Assembly (NCBI GenBank): GCA_039090855.1
Contig: CM077013.1
Location: 134,189,240-134,253,239 of the forward strand
DNA from: Macrothele yani
Lineage: Eukaryota; Arthropoda; Arachnida; Araneae; Macrothelidae
Direction: 5' to 3'
Length of the DNA stretch: 64,000 nt
Below are positions 41,843-53,334 of this stretch, piece by piece (the stretch's first letter is position 1; every line of letters starts with the position of its first letter). A program made the translations under genes and the position numbers. Below the pieces are notes generated by a model. It made no database searches. It was given only the letters and a program-made list of their open reading frames with translations, and was not told the DNA's origin.

Positions 41843-43226
41843 CATGGCCGTATCCAGGGGAGGGGTTTAGGGTCCACCCCCCCCCCTCCCGAAATGTTTT
41901 GGTAAAATTTTTCTTTTGCTTGTTTATCGTAAGTTATTAAATCAACAAGAGTCACCATTATCTTCCTTTCATCTTTTTTCACAAATTGTTTCTGTTATTT
42001 CCTCTGATAAACCTTACTTCAGAAGGTCATTTTTGTCTCTTTTTTTTTTTTTTGCCTGAAGCTTTAACGAACACCGTGAGCAACTTAATGGGCTATAAGC
42101 AGTCGCCCGTCTTTAATTTAGAGTTTCAGTGAAGGGAAAGAGCCAGTGCCGTAAGACAAACACAACTTCCATGCCTCGCCGGGATTCGAGCCCGGATCCC
42201 TTCACAGACGAATGATCACAAGCCAGCGCTTAGAGCACTGCACCACCGGGGCGGTTTTTCCTCATTATACTCACTAGTCAGCAGTAACAAATTTATAGAA
42301 GTACAGGAAACTCTGTGTCCGTCTCTTCATTAATCGGAATTGTTCTATTATCACGTATTTTTGTGATCGCTTATTTATTTATTATGTTAAAGAGACAAAA
42401 AAAAATGGCAGTTGGAATCTCAGTTTGTTTCTCTATAACATGAAGATGCCAGACTGGGATAGGTTGTGTTTAGAAATGTGAGAGCGCAGTGAGTGATTGC
42501 ATCTCGAATTTGAAACTCCACAGAATACAGGGTCCCAAGCGGCTCTAGGAGAGCCTGAGATCGAGTGTTCAGGCAAATACTGCTCTGGTTTTGCTTTCGG
42601 TCCGAGTAGCCGGAGAGGGCCAGATGGGGGCGGGAAGAGAGGAAGTAGCGTCGGTGGAAGATGAATTACAATTACATCTGACATCCCAATATGTGATAAC
42701 CTGTTGCCATGTGTGAAGAGTGAGATTTGCGAAATTCAGGTAGCGTATTACCATTTGACAAGGAAATGTTTGCTACCATAACAACTATTACATTGCCAAT
42801 TCAACGTCAAAGTCCCTTGGTACAGTGGATCCATCTATCATTATCGGAATTTTCAAAAATCCAATTTTTTTAAATCCACGGGAGGTTTCAAATTTTTTTT
42901 ATAATTGTTATTTTTCAGACTAAACTTTCTTTCCCTGTCTCCTGTGTAATCTTGTTTTCATGTGATCTCTGCCTCATATTGTTCAGTTTGTTTCTCTATT
43001 AATATCTAGGAAGTTCGGTGTAGTTACTCGCTAACTAATACTAATATATTAAATAGTTTTATTTTTTGTTACGTAATTAGACACACAGATTTTGTTGTGG
43101 AATAGTTTTTTTTTTTTTTTAGACACAACTGCGTGGTTGATTGACATATAAATAGATGGATATTACATTTTTGCTGTGGAATATTTTTAACCCCCCCCCC
43201 GAAAGTAAAGTCTAGTTACGCCCTTG
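41843..43226. mobile_element. Probable old hAT-like non-autonomous element
   Basis: Ends catggccgtatccagggg and (inward from the right) caagggcgtaactagact, both followed by long G or C runs. The flanking 8-bp CTTTTAGC and ATTTTACC agree at six positions. No transposase recognised. A SINE-A is inserted at 42040-42254. It has the same end type as 62259-63002. Assignment is tentative. Confidence 0.45.
42040..42254 (-). repeat. SINE-A copy
   Basis: gctttaacgaacaccgtgag, gggctataagcagtcgcccg, gccagtgccgtaagacaaac and ccgggattcgagcccgga mark the family; a short deletion removes the cactgg word. Minus is sense, with the A tail as the 14-base T run at left. Confidence 0.85.
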
Positions 43227-43329
43227 ATTTTACCAGTTAGTCTATAGACCATTATTTTGATACTGGCAAGTTGACACGGCAACGCCTAGCAGGCGTTCAG
43301 CAAAATATACAGGGTGTTTCACTAGTATC

Positions 43330-43523
43330 TGCCTCTTTCTCTCCTTGTTTGTCTGTCTGTCTGTCTCTACCTCTGTGTGTGTGTGTGTTTGTCTGTCTCT
43401 GTCTCTCTCTGTGTGTCTCTTTTTCTCCCAGTTTCTTTGTTTGTCTGTCTCTTTTTCTCTCTCCCTGTTTGTTTGTCTGTCTCTCTTTGTCTCCCTGTTT
43501 TTTGTCTGTCTGTCTGTCTGCCC

Positions 43524-43563
<40 letters not shown>
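43330..43563. repeat. Pyrimidine microsatellite (TCTG)n, (TC)n
   Basis: Mixed TCTG, TGTC and TC repeats, ending with a pure (TC)n of more than 30 bases. Open frames on both strands here are simple-sequence artefacts. Confidence 0.9.
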
Positions 43564-43566
<3 letters not shown>

Positions 43567-44614
43567 CTCTCAATCCATATTATGGTCTTTTGTAAATCCA
43601 TATTTTGTTCTCACAGTAATTTGAGGTAATCATTTTCTTTATAATAATTTTCGTGCTTTCATTTTTCACGTAACGATTTTATTAAACTATGAGATTTATT
43701 TTCGAAGGCTCGCTATGAAATTTCGACCTGAACCCCGCAAAAGTACGTTCCACCCGGCTCTGGACATAATGTTGCGCAAAAGTATAATGAAATATTGTTG
43801 CGTGATTTTATAACAGAGTAAACAGCATGGTCAAATTTTCAGTAGCTCTAAAAATTAATTGAAATTATAAGAAATGTCAAAAAAAAAAAAAAAAAAACCA
43901 GCTCGAAGTGCACACATCCATTTGCTACGGCAGGTTTCCGCGAAATTTAAAACCTCTACATTAAACAGTTTTTTTTTTACTGTATACGACTGACACGGTA
44001 GTATTACTATTATGGGGATTCCATTCCATTAATACAGAATTAATTATTCCTCTGGTGTGCATTATTATTTGTATAAAACTGCTTTTACGTAATTTTTATT
44101 CATTCACTAGTTTTTTCATAACATCTAACATTCATTCTTATTTCAAGAAAACCTACTTTGTAACTTTTGAGATTACTAGATTTTGGTAGTTGTTTATGTT
44201 TGGTTCCCCCCCTCTTTTTTTCTCATTTACCTTCTTGTTACATCTGTTTCTACGCCCGATGCTGATCAGGAAATCAAATTAGCATTTTAGTTTATTACTT
44301 TCCTTTCAGGCCTTTGAATGTAAATTTCATCTTCTACTTATCTCAATTTTTTTTTACGTAATTAAATATCTACATACGATTCAATGGAAAAAAATTGTCT
44401 TTGGTCCTCTATAATACCTTATATTTTCTCTACTTGATAAAGCTAGAGATTTGCTAATTAATTTTGGAGGCCTTTAAATTATCTTTATTTACGATTGTTT
44501 TCGGTTACCATTAATTTCTCAGTCTTTTCTCTTTTAAGGTACTGTTCAGCTGAGATGTATTTTTGTTGCAGAAAAGAATCAGTTTTTTCCTGTTACAGCG
44601 GGTATTCGTTATTA

Positions 44615-44650
<36 letters not shown>

Positions 44651-44744
44651 AATTTAATTTACCAAATCATACTGATAAAGTACTGATTATATTCGACAGG
44701 TGCATACCAGTATGTGCGGATTTTTTTCTTTCTTATTGTTATCC
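43564..44744. other. Unassigned AT-rich DNA with (CA)n
   Basis: Contains an A run near 43880-43898 and an (AC)n microsatellite at 44617-44648. No gene recognised. Confidence 0.5.
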
Positions 44745-44745
44745 A

Positions 44746-45681
44746 CAGTGTGTCCGTAAATGAAGTATACAATTTAGCATGCTATTGGGAAAAAAACAAA
44801 CTACGATAATATAACATCTTCTAATGTCAAAACACATGGTAACAATGAAAGTTATTTTTTTTTTTTTTTTAAAGTCAGTAAGTCTTCATGCGTGCTCCGT
44901 TGGCTGCTCGCAGGATGTCTCAACGATAGTCCAGTTCCAGCCACGTACGCTGAAAAATGTCAGGTGTAACAAAGAGGAATGCTGAAGTAATGCGTTCTTT
45001 GAGCTCAGTAATAGATGCAACCTTTTTCTTGTACACAGTGAATGTCCTTAATAAAGCCCCAAAGAAAAAAACGCATGCGGTAATATGAGGAGAACGGGGT
45101 GGCCATGCAGTCGGACCCCCGAATCAAATCCAACTCCCTGGAAAATGGTGGTCTGAAGTTCTGCTTACATCCAACGACCAGTGCGGAGGAGCTCCATCTT
45201 GCTGGTAAATGATGTTTTGAATATCCTGGAGTTACGGAATTGCGAATTGTTCTAACGCGCCCAGGTACGTTATGCCAGTAACGGTTGTTTCAGCGAAGAA
45301 ACAGGGCCCTATCACTTTATCTTCCATTAGGCCAGCCCAGACCTTAACCATCGGGCTGTCTCCCTCGTGTGCTACAGCCACATGGGAATTTTCCGTGCCC
45401 CAGATTCAGCAGTTACGTTTATTCACTCTGCAAGAAACATGGAATGTCGATTCATCGCTGAAGCCAAAACACACATGCTGCTTTCTCCACTGGGGGAGCC
45501 ATGTCTGTTGTATTCCGCGTTTCACGAGATATTTCACAACACGAGACACCTGGCGCCATCTATTATGTGACTTAACAAACTTTAACACTTGCCACGTCTC
45601 TTGACGTTTAAAGTAATTTTTTTTCTATCGTATTTTTTTAATATCATACTGAAGTTGTGCACTTCATTTATAGGCAGCCTG
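44746..45681 (-). mobile_element. Mariner-like element, deleted pseudogene
   Basis: Inverted ends share taaatgaag and are next to TA at 45682-45683. The minus strand encodes CFGFSDESTFHVSCRVNKRN (first Asp), VWAGLMEDKVIGPCFFAETT, YQQDGAPPHW (second Asp), then WPPRSPHITACVFFFGALL, where the third catalytic Asp is replaced (RSPH-ITAC), and ITSAFLFVTPDIFQRTWLEL, DYR. Several stops and frameshifts; the N-terminal DNA-binding part is missing. Confidence 0.8.
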
Positions 45682-45849
45682 TATTTCTTCTTTTCCGTCA
45701 TCTGATCGTGCGACTACCTCTGGGTCGAATTGGGACATTTCCAAGTGGATCACTCGCGAAATTGTTCCACTTCCTCGCATTCCTTTTATCTGATTTTTTT
45801 TTTTTTTTTTTTTTTTTTGGAACGAACATGTTGGCACTTATGTAAAATA

Positions 45850-46979
45850 CACACAGTAGACAAAACATTAGAGACAGGGGTGATCGGCAGTTGACATTAG
45901 CATCACCCGCGCAGAGTGGAACAGACCCAATCCGAAAGCAGGGGATAAAAAGGCGGAGAGCAGGGACTTTCCAACAGTTCATCGCAATCGACGACCATGG
46001 GTAAACGTGGTGATCTGAGCGACTTTGATCGTGGAGGCATTGTCAGCGCAAGACAGATGGATCTTTCTATCGCTCAAGAGGTAAGAACACTCGGGTTCCA
46101 GAGAGGAACCGTATTAAGGGTGCATCGAGAGTCGGGTTCGTAGAGATCGACCGCTTGGCAACGGCGGCGCAAATTACTTCCGGGTAAAATGCCCGCGGTC
46201 AGAGCAGCGTCAGCAAGGGAATGGTATGGAGCACACTGCACGCCCCGGACTACGGGAACCGACGCCCTATTCGTGCGCCACTGCTGACCGCTCGGCATGG
46301 GGCATTACGCCTCGTCTGGTGCCGGGAACACCAAAAATTGTACCTCTGCAGAGTGGCCCCACGTCGTATGGTCAGGTTAACCCCATTTTCAGGTGCATCG
46401 AGATAACGGGAGGGTGCTGATGTGGCGTCGACGACATGAGACCATGGCCCTGTCGTGCCAGCACGGCTCTCTTCACGGCGATGGAGTCACTGTGATGGTT
46501 TGGGGCGCTTTCTTCATGGGACGCATCAGGTCCTTGATTGTATTTGGAGAGGTCTTTAACCGCTGCGCACTACCACCCTGTGCTGGCTGGTCGCCTACAC
46601 ACTTTCATGGCCTTCGCGCTTCTGCGACCAATGGTCTGTTTCAGCAGAACAATACGCCACCCCCACCCGGCCGCAACCTATACCCAGGCATGGCTAGAGG
46701 GACACTCATTAAATTTTGGGACCATCCAGTGCCCCCCGCCCTCAAGGTCACCAGGTTTAAACTCTGTGGAAGTCGCAGGTGCGTGGAGCGGAACAACAGA
46801 TCCATGAATCCTGGACCAACGTCTCTGGCGGAGTTGTGGACAACGCTGCAACAGGCACGGCTGGCAAACTTCTGCCATCTAGTGGAGTCGATGCCTCGGC
46901 GTGTACAGGATGTTATTCACGCTAAAGAAGGACCAACCAGCTATTAAGTAGGTATCTCTGATGTTCTGCTCATTGAGTG
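45850..46979 (+). mobile_element. Tc1-like element, full-length pseudogene
   Basis: The ends read cacacagtagacaaaacatt and (inward from the right) cactcaatgagcagaacatc, resembling those of 24737-25959; TA flanks at 45848-45849 and 46980-46981. Coding starts at ATG 45996 (MGKRGDLSDFDRGGIVSARQ). Then come a diverged HTH part, RAPLLTARHGALRLVWCREH, VMVWGAFFMGRIRSLIVFGE, FQQNNTPPPPG (second Asp now Asn) and a PPSRSPGLNSVE block with the Glu. It ends LVESMPRRVQDVIHAKEGPT near 46947. A 184-codon frame (46393-46947) is open but crosses frameshifts. Confidence 0.85.
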
Positions 46980-46981
46980 TA

Positions 46982-47406
46982 CAGTTAGAGATTTATTGTA
47001 GGAATTTTAAGCAAAAATATTAAATCTTTCTTCGTAAGATTTCTTGCCTTGTGTTTCCTTTTTCTTAGAGCCTGGGAAGGTTTCGTCTTTGTCCCGTAGA
47101 CAGGAGATACGTTAGTTTAGTTGGCGCCTTCCAGATCGATTTTAGCATTTCATCTCCAAAGATAGCACAATGGTGAAAGTCATTTGCGGAATTCGCTTCT
47201 GTATTTCGTAGCCTCACCTTGGCTCGGTCAGTGCAATTAGAACCTTACGGCATTTGATCAAAAGCTCTCCACAGAAGCGCGGCCAGCGTGTTTGCATTCC
47301 GATACCCTCGTTTTAATCCGTGGGAGAGGAATATCGATGGGTGTGAGGTGTCGGGGCCCTTTCGCCTATGGAAGGAGTTCCCGGTGAACAAAGGAGGAAA
47401 CACAGT
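46982..47406. other. Unassigned sequence
   Basis: No gene recognised; borders the purine tract. Confidence 0.35.
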
Positions 47407-47408
47407 CA

Positions 47409-47454
<46 letters not shown>

Positions 47455-47459
47455 AGAGG

Positions 47460-47504
<45 letters not shown>

Positions 47505-47712
47505 AGAGGGAGAGAGAGGGGAGGAAGAGAGAGAGGGAGAGAGGGGAGAGAGAGGGAGAGAGAGAGAGGGGGAGGGAGAGGGAGAGAGAGAGAGAGAGGG
47601 GGGGGGGGAGAGGGAGGGGGAGAGAGGGAGAGAGAGGGGGAGGAAGAGAGGGAGAGAGAGAGGGGGAGGGAGAGAGAGAGGGAGAGAGGGGGAGAGAGAC
47701 AGAGAGAGAAGG
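47407..47712. repeat. Long purine tract, (GA)n and (GGGA)n
   Basis: About 300 bases almost entirely of A and G on the plus strand, mixing GA, GGGA and GGA repeats with a G run near 47600. It can form triplex or G-rich structures. The 176- and 157-codon open frames over it are low-complexity artefacts. Confidence 0.9.
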
Positions 47713-47864
47713 GAGCACGAGGGAGTCGTGGGATGACCAGCGGTCCGTTGCTTTCGGGGAGCGTTCTTACGCTAGCTGGGAGAAAAGTTTAATTCCCGGG
47801 AAGGTAGAGAGAGACTGAAAGGTACTGGAAGGCAGTGTTTCTTTCAGGCATACATCCAGGGGGA

Positions 47865-48130
47865 GACGTGGTTCGCGTAATGGGGAAGACTGCCTGAGGG
47901 ACTTGGTGTTGTCCGTCTTTAGATTGATTACAGGGATAGGATGTATGGATCATGCATCGAGAAATATTGCAGCGGCATGGAAATGGCGCTGCAATATTTC
48001 TTCATGGTTGTGGAAACACACAGCTGCGCGGTTGTGAAAATCATGTACGGGCATGTTTGCATGACTCATACGACCTCCTTTCTGTATTCTATCTAAAGAC
48101 AGACATCACATAGTCCCTCAGGCAGTCTTC
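47865..48130. repeat. Foldback with ~65-bp arms
   Basis: gagacgtggttcgcg, ggggaagactgcctgaggga and gtctttaga at 47868-47932 recur inverted at 48085-48155. The ~150-base loop contains a nested hairpin (gaaatattgcagc/gctgcaatatttc, 47970-48000). Confidence 0.75.
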
Positions 48131-48155
48131 CCCGTCGCGCGAACCACGTCTCTTA

Positions 48156-48559
48156 ATCCCCTTGATCACCGCAAACAGTGCTTCACGCAAACCCCTGGTA
48201 TCGGTTCGAATCCAACCAGTTCCAAACTGTCTCGTTACTTTTTCGAAAATAAGTGGATTCGATAATTCCAAAATAAAAAGGGCAGACAACAACAAAATCA
48301 ACTCAGAATTAAAAGTTACTTCGTCAACATCGACTAGAACCACGTGAGAGATGAGGTCATTTAAAAATGTTGGACAGCGAGGGCCACGCCGCCTGTAACG
48401 TCCCTTCAGACAAAGACGACACCCCATTACCCCGTGACCAGAAGTTTTGTCACCGCAGAAAAATTAAGAGCCCACCATAAACTGCTCCGCAGGACGCACA
48501 CGACGTGACTGCTCCGCAGAACGCACAAGACATATAGACAGACAGCAGCGAGAACGAAC
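48156..48559. other. Unassigned sequence
   Basis: No gene recognised. A short direct duplication of actgctccgcag.acgcaca lies near 48480-48530. Confidence 0.4.
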
Positions 48560-48631
48560 GTCTGCGTATCTCAGTTAATAGAGCGACTTGTTCCGGAATA
48601 AGTGGACTTGGGTTCGATCCCCGACGTGACG
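48560..48631 (+). repeat. tRNA-like unit heading a satellite
   Basis: A-box-like TATCTCAGTTAATAGAGCG and B box GGTTCGATCCC, 34 bases apart, with a partial anticodon stem ACTTG/TAAGT. The acceptor stem does not pair well. It lies immediately before the ~83-bp satellite and may be the head of a SINE or a pseudo-tRNA. Confidence 0.4.
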
Positions 48632-48669
48632 AAAAATTTCCAGAAATTTTTCGTCATATGGAAAAGTGA

Positions 48670-49316
48670 GGAAAGAGTTTTTCCGTCAAAATAAGAAAGA
48701 AAAGGTTTCTAAAAATTCAGAATTTTGGTTAACACATCTTAATAACGGCAATTAACCGCCAATAAAAGAAAGGAATTGAGGAAAGGTTTCTGAAAATTCA
48801 GAATTTTCGGTTAAAACAACACAACACATCTTAAAAAACGGCACTTTGCCGTCGATAAAAAAGGAATTGCGGAAAGGTTTCTGAAACTTCAGAATTTTCG
48901 GTTAACACATTTTAAAAGCGGCAATTTATCGTCAATGTAAGAAAGGAATTGCGGAAAGGTTTTTGAAAATTCAGAATTTTCGATTAACACATCTAAAAAA
49001 TGGCAATTCACCGTCAATATAAGAAAGGAATTGAGGAAAGGTTTCTGAAATTTCAGAATTGTTGGTCAACACATCTAAAAAACGGCAATTTATCGTCAAT
49101 AAAAAAAATTGCGGTAAGCTTTCCGAAAATTCAGAATTTTTTGTTAACACATCTTAAAAACGACAATTTATCGTCAATATGAGAAAAGAATTCCGGAAAG
49201 GGTTTTGAAAATTCTGAATTTGTGGTTAACACATCTAAAAAACAACAATTTACCGTCAATAAAAGAAAGGAATTGCGGAAAGCTTTCCGAAAATTCAGGA
49301 TTTTCCTGGCGTACGA
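48670..49316. repeat. Satellite, ~83-bp monomers
   Basis: Eight tandem monomers with gaaaggtttctgaaaattca, gaattttcggttaacacatc and ggcaatttatcgtcaataaa; successive ttcagaat words lie at about 48716, 48806, 48889, 48970, 49055, 49130, 49213 and 49294. Confidence 0.85.
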
Positions 49317-50551
49317 AAAATCCGTGAAACCATTCGTAAATTGACAAAGCACATCCCCCCCCGTCATTTCACGGAAAAGGCTGTATCAGAAATATGCTTC
49401 TTTAATTCACGGAACACAGAAAATGTTTTGTGCATTTCAGGATATTATTTACAATGTAGACCACTCGACCAATGGGTTTTAGTGACAGCTACTTAAAAGC
49501 CAAATAGCAATTTACTTTTGCAGAAAATTTTGCAAACAAAACTGAGAAAAGTTTGTAGCTAGAACAGCATTAACTTCTCATTCGGTGTTCTAATTTTTTC
49601 CACACATTTTCTGTTTTAAACAAAAAGGTTTTGTTTATATGTTGTGTCTCAATAACCTGAGCACGAAGAGCTGATACGATAATGAAGAAGTGAAAAGAAA
49701 ATATCGTCGCATTCTGAAACTTGTTTAAAAATGTTATGAATAATGCTCCTGTTCATCAGCAAATAAAACGGACACTAAGTGTACACCCATGAGGTAATGT
49801 GAATAAATGAGAAATAATGATCCCCGACAAGGCAGTAATGGACAGGACATATAGAGATGGTTGCTTATTCAGTAACAAGGAATGTAGGCAGCACAGCAAG
49901 CTACCTAGGAGCCAAATAGCAATTTACTCTTGGAGAACTTTGCCAAGGAACGCCAAGAGCAGCAGGACAGCTGTTCTCCACGGCTGGCGGCAGTTCACGG
50001 TAACTGCGATCACAGTTGCTATTATCGCTCATTTGTCGACTGACGATACTGTGCTGCTATTGCTCACGGCAAAGTGATTTAAACTGAAGCGACAACAGGA
50101 ACTTCACCTCCTCCTCCTCCTCTCATCCCTGTTCGTACATGAACTCCATTTGCAATACCACCCTCCTTCCTCCATCCTTCTCAACCGCGTGCCATTGTTC
50201 CCCGTCACAAGACTGCGAGAATGCGCTCACCCATCCCCCTAATGCTTCAACAGGATTCAATGACAGCCAGTCGCTCTACGGCTGAAAACCTGTCAACTCC
50301 GAGCACTGATCGTTCGCCTTATCATCGTACCGAGCAAGATAATTTCGCGATTCCACGCAATTACAAGGAGTTAAAACACGGTGAAGTGTCTATCCCCCAG
50401 TCTTTTCTCCACCTATTTGGAAAATAACCCTGTTTTTAAAAGTATTTAATATGACAAAATGCGAGCACGAAAAGAAAATCTGACTCAAATTTTATAGTGT
50501 TAAAATAGAAAACACTTCGAGGATAAATAAATATCTCATTAAAGTTTAACG
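49317..50551. other. Unassigned, with a repeated 40-bp word
   Basis: The phrase agccaaatagcaatttactt occurs at about 49498 and, as agccaaatagcaatttactc, at 49909, with similar flanks, so part of this region is an old duplication. No gene recognised. Confidence 0.45.
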
Positions 50552-50559
50552 GTAGATAT

Positions 50560-50910
50560 TTGGAAGATGTGAATCCGTTTATTGGTGTAAATATGACATG
50601 GATGTAGTCAGATAATACCCGAAAACTTGAAAATTTTGCCGTCCTGGAGCGGAAATCGAATCCGCGTCTCCCGGGTAGCGCCCGAGTATGCTAACCACTA
50701 CACCACCCAGAATGACCAATTTAATCACTAATCGGAAACTTGGTCGTTCTGGGTGGTGTAGTGGTCAGCATACTCCAGCGCTACCCGGGAGACCCGGGTT
50801 CGATTCTCGCTCCAGGACGGCGAAATTTTCAAGTTTTCCGATATTATCTGACTTAACATCCATGTCATATTTACACCAATAAACTGATTCACATCTTCCA
50901 AATTTGTATT
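50560..50910. repeat. Palindrome of two tRNA-like units
   Basis: The left arm (gaagatgtgaatccgtttat, then the minus-strand tRNA-like unit at 50641-50712) and the right arm (plus-strand unit at 50746-50818, then aaactgattcacatcttcca) are inverted copies separated by about 30 bases. Both arms match the 27680-27890 repeat. Confidence 0.8.
50746..50818 (+). tRNA. tRNA-like unit in palindrome (probable pseudo-tRNA)
   Basis: 73 bases; acceptor GTTCTGG/CCAGGAC pairs in full with one wobble. A box GTGGTGTAGTGGTCAGCATA, B box GGTTCGATTCTC. The anticodon stem has a mismatch and the loop lacks U33. Repeat context makes tRNA function unlikely. Confidence 0.3.
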
Positions 50911-51173
50911 GTACAATGGCGTAATTCCGTTTTTCATTCATTGAAAGTTTAACAAATCACAGAGTTTTCGATTAAGGTGCGTCACCATCAATGCATCATT
51001 TACTCATGGAGCCCAGTAGAAATGTTTTCGGGAATAAAATTAAAAAATCGCCAGGTGAATTAGATGAATTTTTTAAAGCCATTTCTTAATTTAAAAATAT
51101 TACTTAAACGAATCTGCATCATCCAAATAGTCCACTCTAGCCTATTACCTTCTGATATTCCACAATTTATTTC

Positions 51174-51452
51174 CGAATCTGTTTTGACTTTCCCTACTCT
51201 CGTTCTTACGACATGAGCTCGAAAAATAACTTGCTAGCCACCCCGGTGGCGCAGTGGCCTAAGCGATGGCCTCTGATTATTCGTCCGAAAGGAGTCCGGG
51301 TTCGAATCCCGTTGAGGCATGGATGACGTGTTTGTCTTACGGCACTGTCTCTCTCCCTTCCCTGGAACCAGTGACCCTAAATTAGGGACGGGCGACTGTT
51401 TATAGCCTATTGAGTTGCTCACGGTGGTCGTTAAACTTACAATATAAAAAAC
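51174..51452 (+). repeat. SINE-A copy plus flank, duplicated at 53044
   Basis: Plus-strand SINE-A (51237-51452): GCCACCCCGGTGGCGCAGTG, B box GGTTCGAATCCC, then the usual body and an A-rich end. The 63 bases before it (gaatctgttttgactttccc...) are shared with 53044-53108, so the whole ~280-bp block was duplicated as DNA rather than inserted twice. Confidence 0.85.
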
Positions 51453-51835
51453 TATAATTGCAACATCGTTCATCTTCATTGATTTTGATCGAGAGCGCAG
51501 TGATGTTTCAACTTTGATTAGTTACTGGTGTACAAGCGACTGTTTTTCTTTCTGGGTGTGTGTTTTCTACAGTAGTTCTCGTAAAAAACTCGTTTTACAA
51601 AGGCAGAAAAGAACGATATTTCCGTTAAGTTTTATGATAGACGGAACCTCACAAAAAATAATCAAGAGACGTTGGACATACTACACAGTGACTGTAGAAT
51701 GGAATAAGCCGAGTTGCCCTCTTAGAATGAGATGGGTGAATGAATCAAGCTACAAAATTTCGACTACTAAGCGGAAGCAATAAATCAGGCTATTATTCCG
51801 AATGAGTTCGGAACAGAGTGCAACGCGCCCAGCTA
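51453..51835. other. Unassigned sequence
   Basis: One 89-codon open frame (51514-51783) without a domain that I recognise; otherwise nothing. Confidence 0.35.
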
Positions 51836-52640
51836 TGTTTGAATGCCTAAGAGTTCAGAGCAGAAGTAATGTGGCAAGCATTACTTGTGGAGTTGAAGCA
51901 GTGATCTGAGATAGTTCAGAACAGAAGTAATCCGGCAAGTTCATATGTGGAGTTGAAGCAGTGATCTGAGCTACAGTTCTTGAATCAATGTGGAGTGGAA
52001 GTAGAGTCGAGCTACAGTTCTTGAATCAATGTGGAGTAAAAGTAGAGAGTCCAGCTACAGCTTTTTACATGAATGTGGAGTCGAAGCACTGACCCAAGCT
52101 ACAATTACTAAATAAATGTAGAGTCGAAGCAGTGAGCCAAGCTATAGTTTTTGAATGAATGTGAAGTCGAAGCAATGACCCGAGCTATAGTTCTTGAATG
52201 AATGTGGAGTCGAAGCAATGACCCGAGCTACAATTGCTAAATAAATGTAGAGTCGACGCAGTGAGCCGAGCTATAGTTTTTGAATGAATGTGAAGTCGAA
52301 GCAATGACCCGAGCTACAATTGTTAAATAAATGTAGAGTCGAAGCAGTGAGCCGAGCTATAGTTTTTGAATGAATGTAGAGTCGAAGCAATGACCCGAGC
52401 TACAATTGCTAAATAAATGTAGAGTCGAAGCAGTGAGCCGAGCTATAGTTTTTGAATGAATGTGGAGTCGAAGCGGTAGTCGAGCTAAGCTCTTGAATGA
52501 ATGTGGAGTCGAAGCGGTAGTCGAGCTACAGCTCTTGAATGAATGTGGAGTCGAAGCGGTAGTCGAGCTACAGCTCTTGAATAAATGTGGAGTGCCGAGC
52601 TATTTTGTTTCATGAGTGCAGAGCGGAAGCAAGTGACATT
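51836..52640. repeat. Satellite, 43-bp monomers, 86-bp dimer
   Basis: About 18 monomers of the form gctatagtttttgaatgaat, gtgaagtcgaagcaatgacc. In 52141-52440 two types alternate (gctatag...ttgaatgaat and gctacaattgctaaataaat), giving an 86-bp dimer. The edges are irregular. Open frames here are repeat artefacts. Confidence 0.85.
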
Positions 52641-53043
52641 TGATGAGCATGGATGGAAGGAATGACACGGACTAGAGTGTTTGATAAGTGAAGAGATAAA
52701 GCAATAACACCAACTGAAGCAGGGGGAGGAAAGTGAAGTTCGTTGACCGGGCCTGAAATTTCGAATCATGGTACATCCTCTACCTTCCCGCTTCCCGGAA
52801 CAAACAAAAGAAAAGCAATGCCTAAAGAGCTTTGTTGGGAATTAAGACCACCCAACCACTTACCTAGAGGAACTTTCTAAGGCACATCACAACAATCGCA
52901 CATATGCCAAATATAAAAATAATAAAAATAAAAATCTTGGCTGAAATTATTGACCGGGCACGGGCCCTGGCGGCCCGGGCGGTCCCGCCGCCAGTGAACT
53001 GAAGTTATAACTGGCGAAAGGAAATAATGTCATGAACTAGTGC
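52641..53043. other. Interruption in the 43-bp satellite
   Basis: Non-satellite sequence including a GC-rich spot (ggcccgggcggtcccgccgc) near 52970-52990. No gene recognised. Confidence 0.4.
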
Positions 53044-53334
53044 GATGAATCTGTTTTGACTTTCCCTACTCTCGTTCCTACGACATGAGATCGAAAAATA
53101 ACTTACTAGCCACCCCGGTGGCGCAGTGGCCTAAGCGATGGCCTCTGATTATTCGTCCGAAAAGAGTCCGGGTTCGAATCCCGTTTAGGCATGGATGTCG
53201 GGTTTGCCTTACGGCACTGTCTCTCTCCCTTCCCTGGAACCAGTGACCCTAAATTAGGGACGGGCGACTGTTTATAGCCTATTGAGTTGCTCACGGTGGT
53301 CGTTAAACTTACAATAAAAAAAACAAAAAAAAAA
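53044..53334 (+). repeat. SINE-A copy plus flank, second duplicate
   Basis: Nearly identical to 51174-51452, including the 63-base non-SINE flank. It carries the same plus-strand SINE-A with shared differences from other copies (gcagtggcctaagcg, gattattcgtcc, cactgtctctctc), so the two arose by duplication. The A tail is longer here. Confidence 0.85.

Noticed and set aside
43242..43629. Cys/Leu/Ser/Val-rich open frames
   Set aside because: Translations of (TCTG)n and (TC)n microsatellites.
47245..47818. Arg/Glu-rich and Ser/Leu/Pro-rich proteins of 120-176 codons
   Set aside because: Translations of the (GA)n/(GGGA)n purine tract in both directions; no real composition or start context.
51514..51783. 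89-codon open frame as a possible gene
   Set aside because: No domain recognised and no splice or promoter context that I can support.
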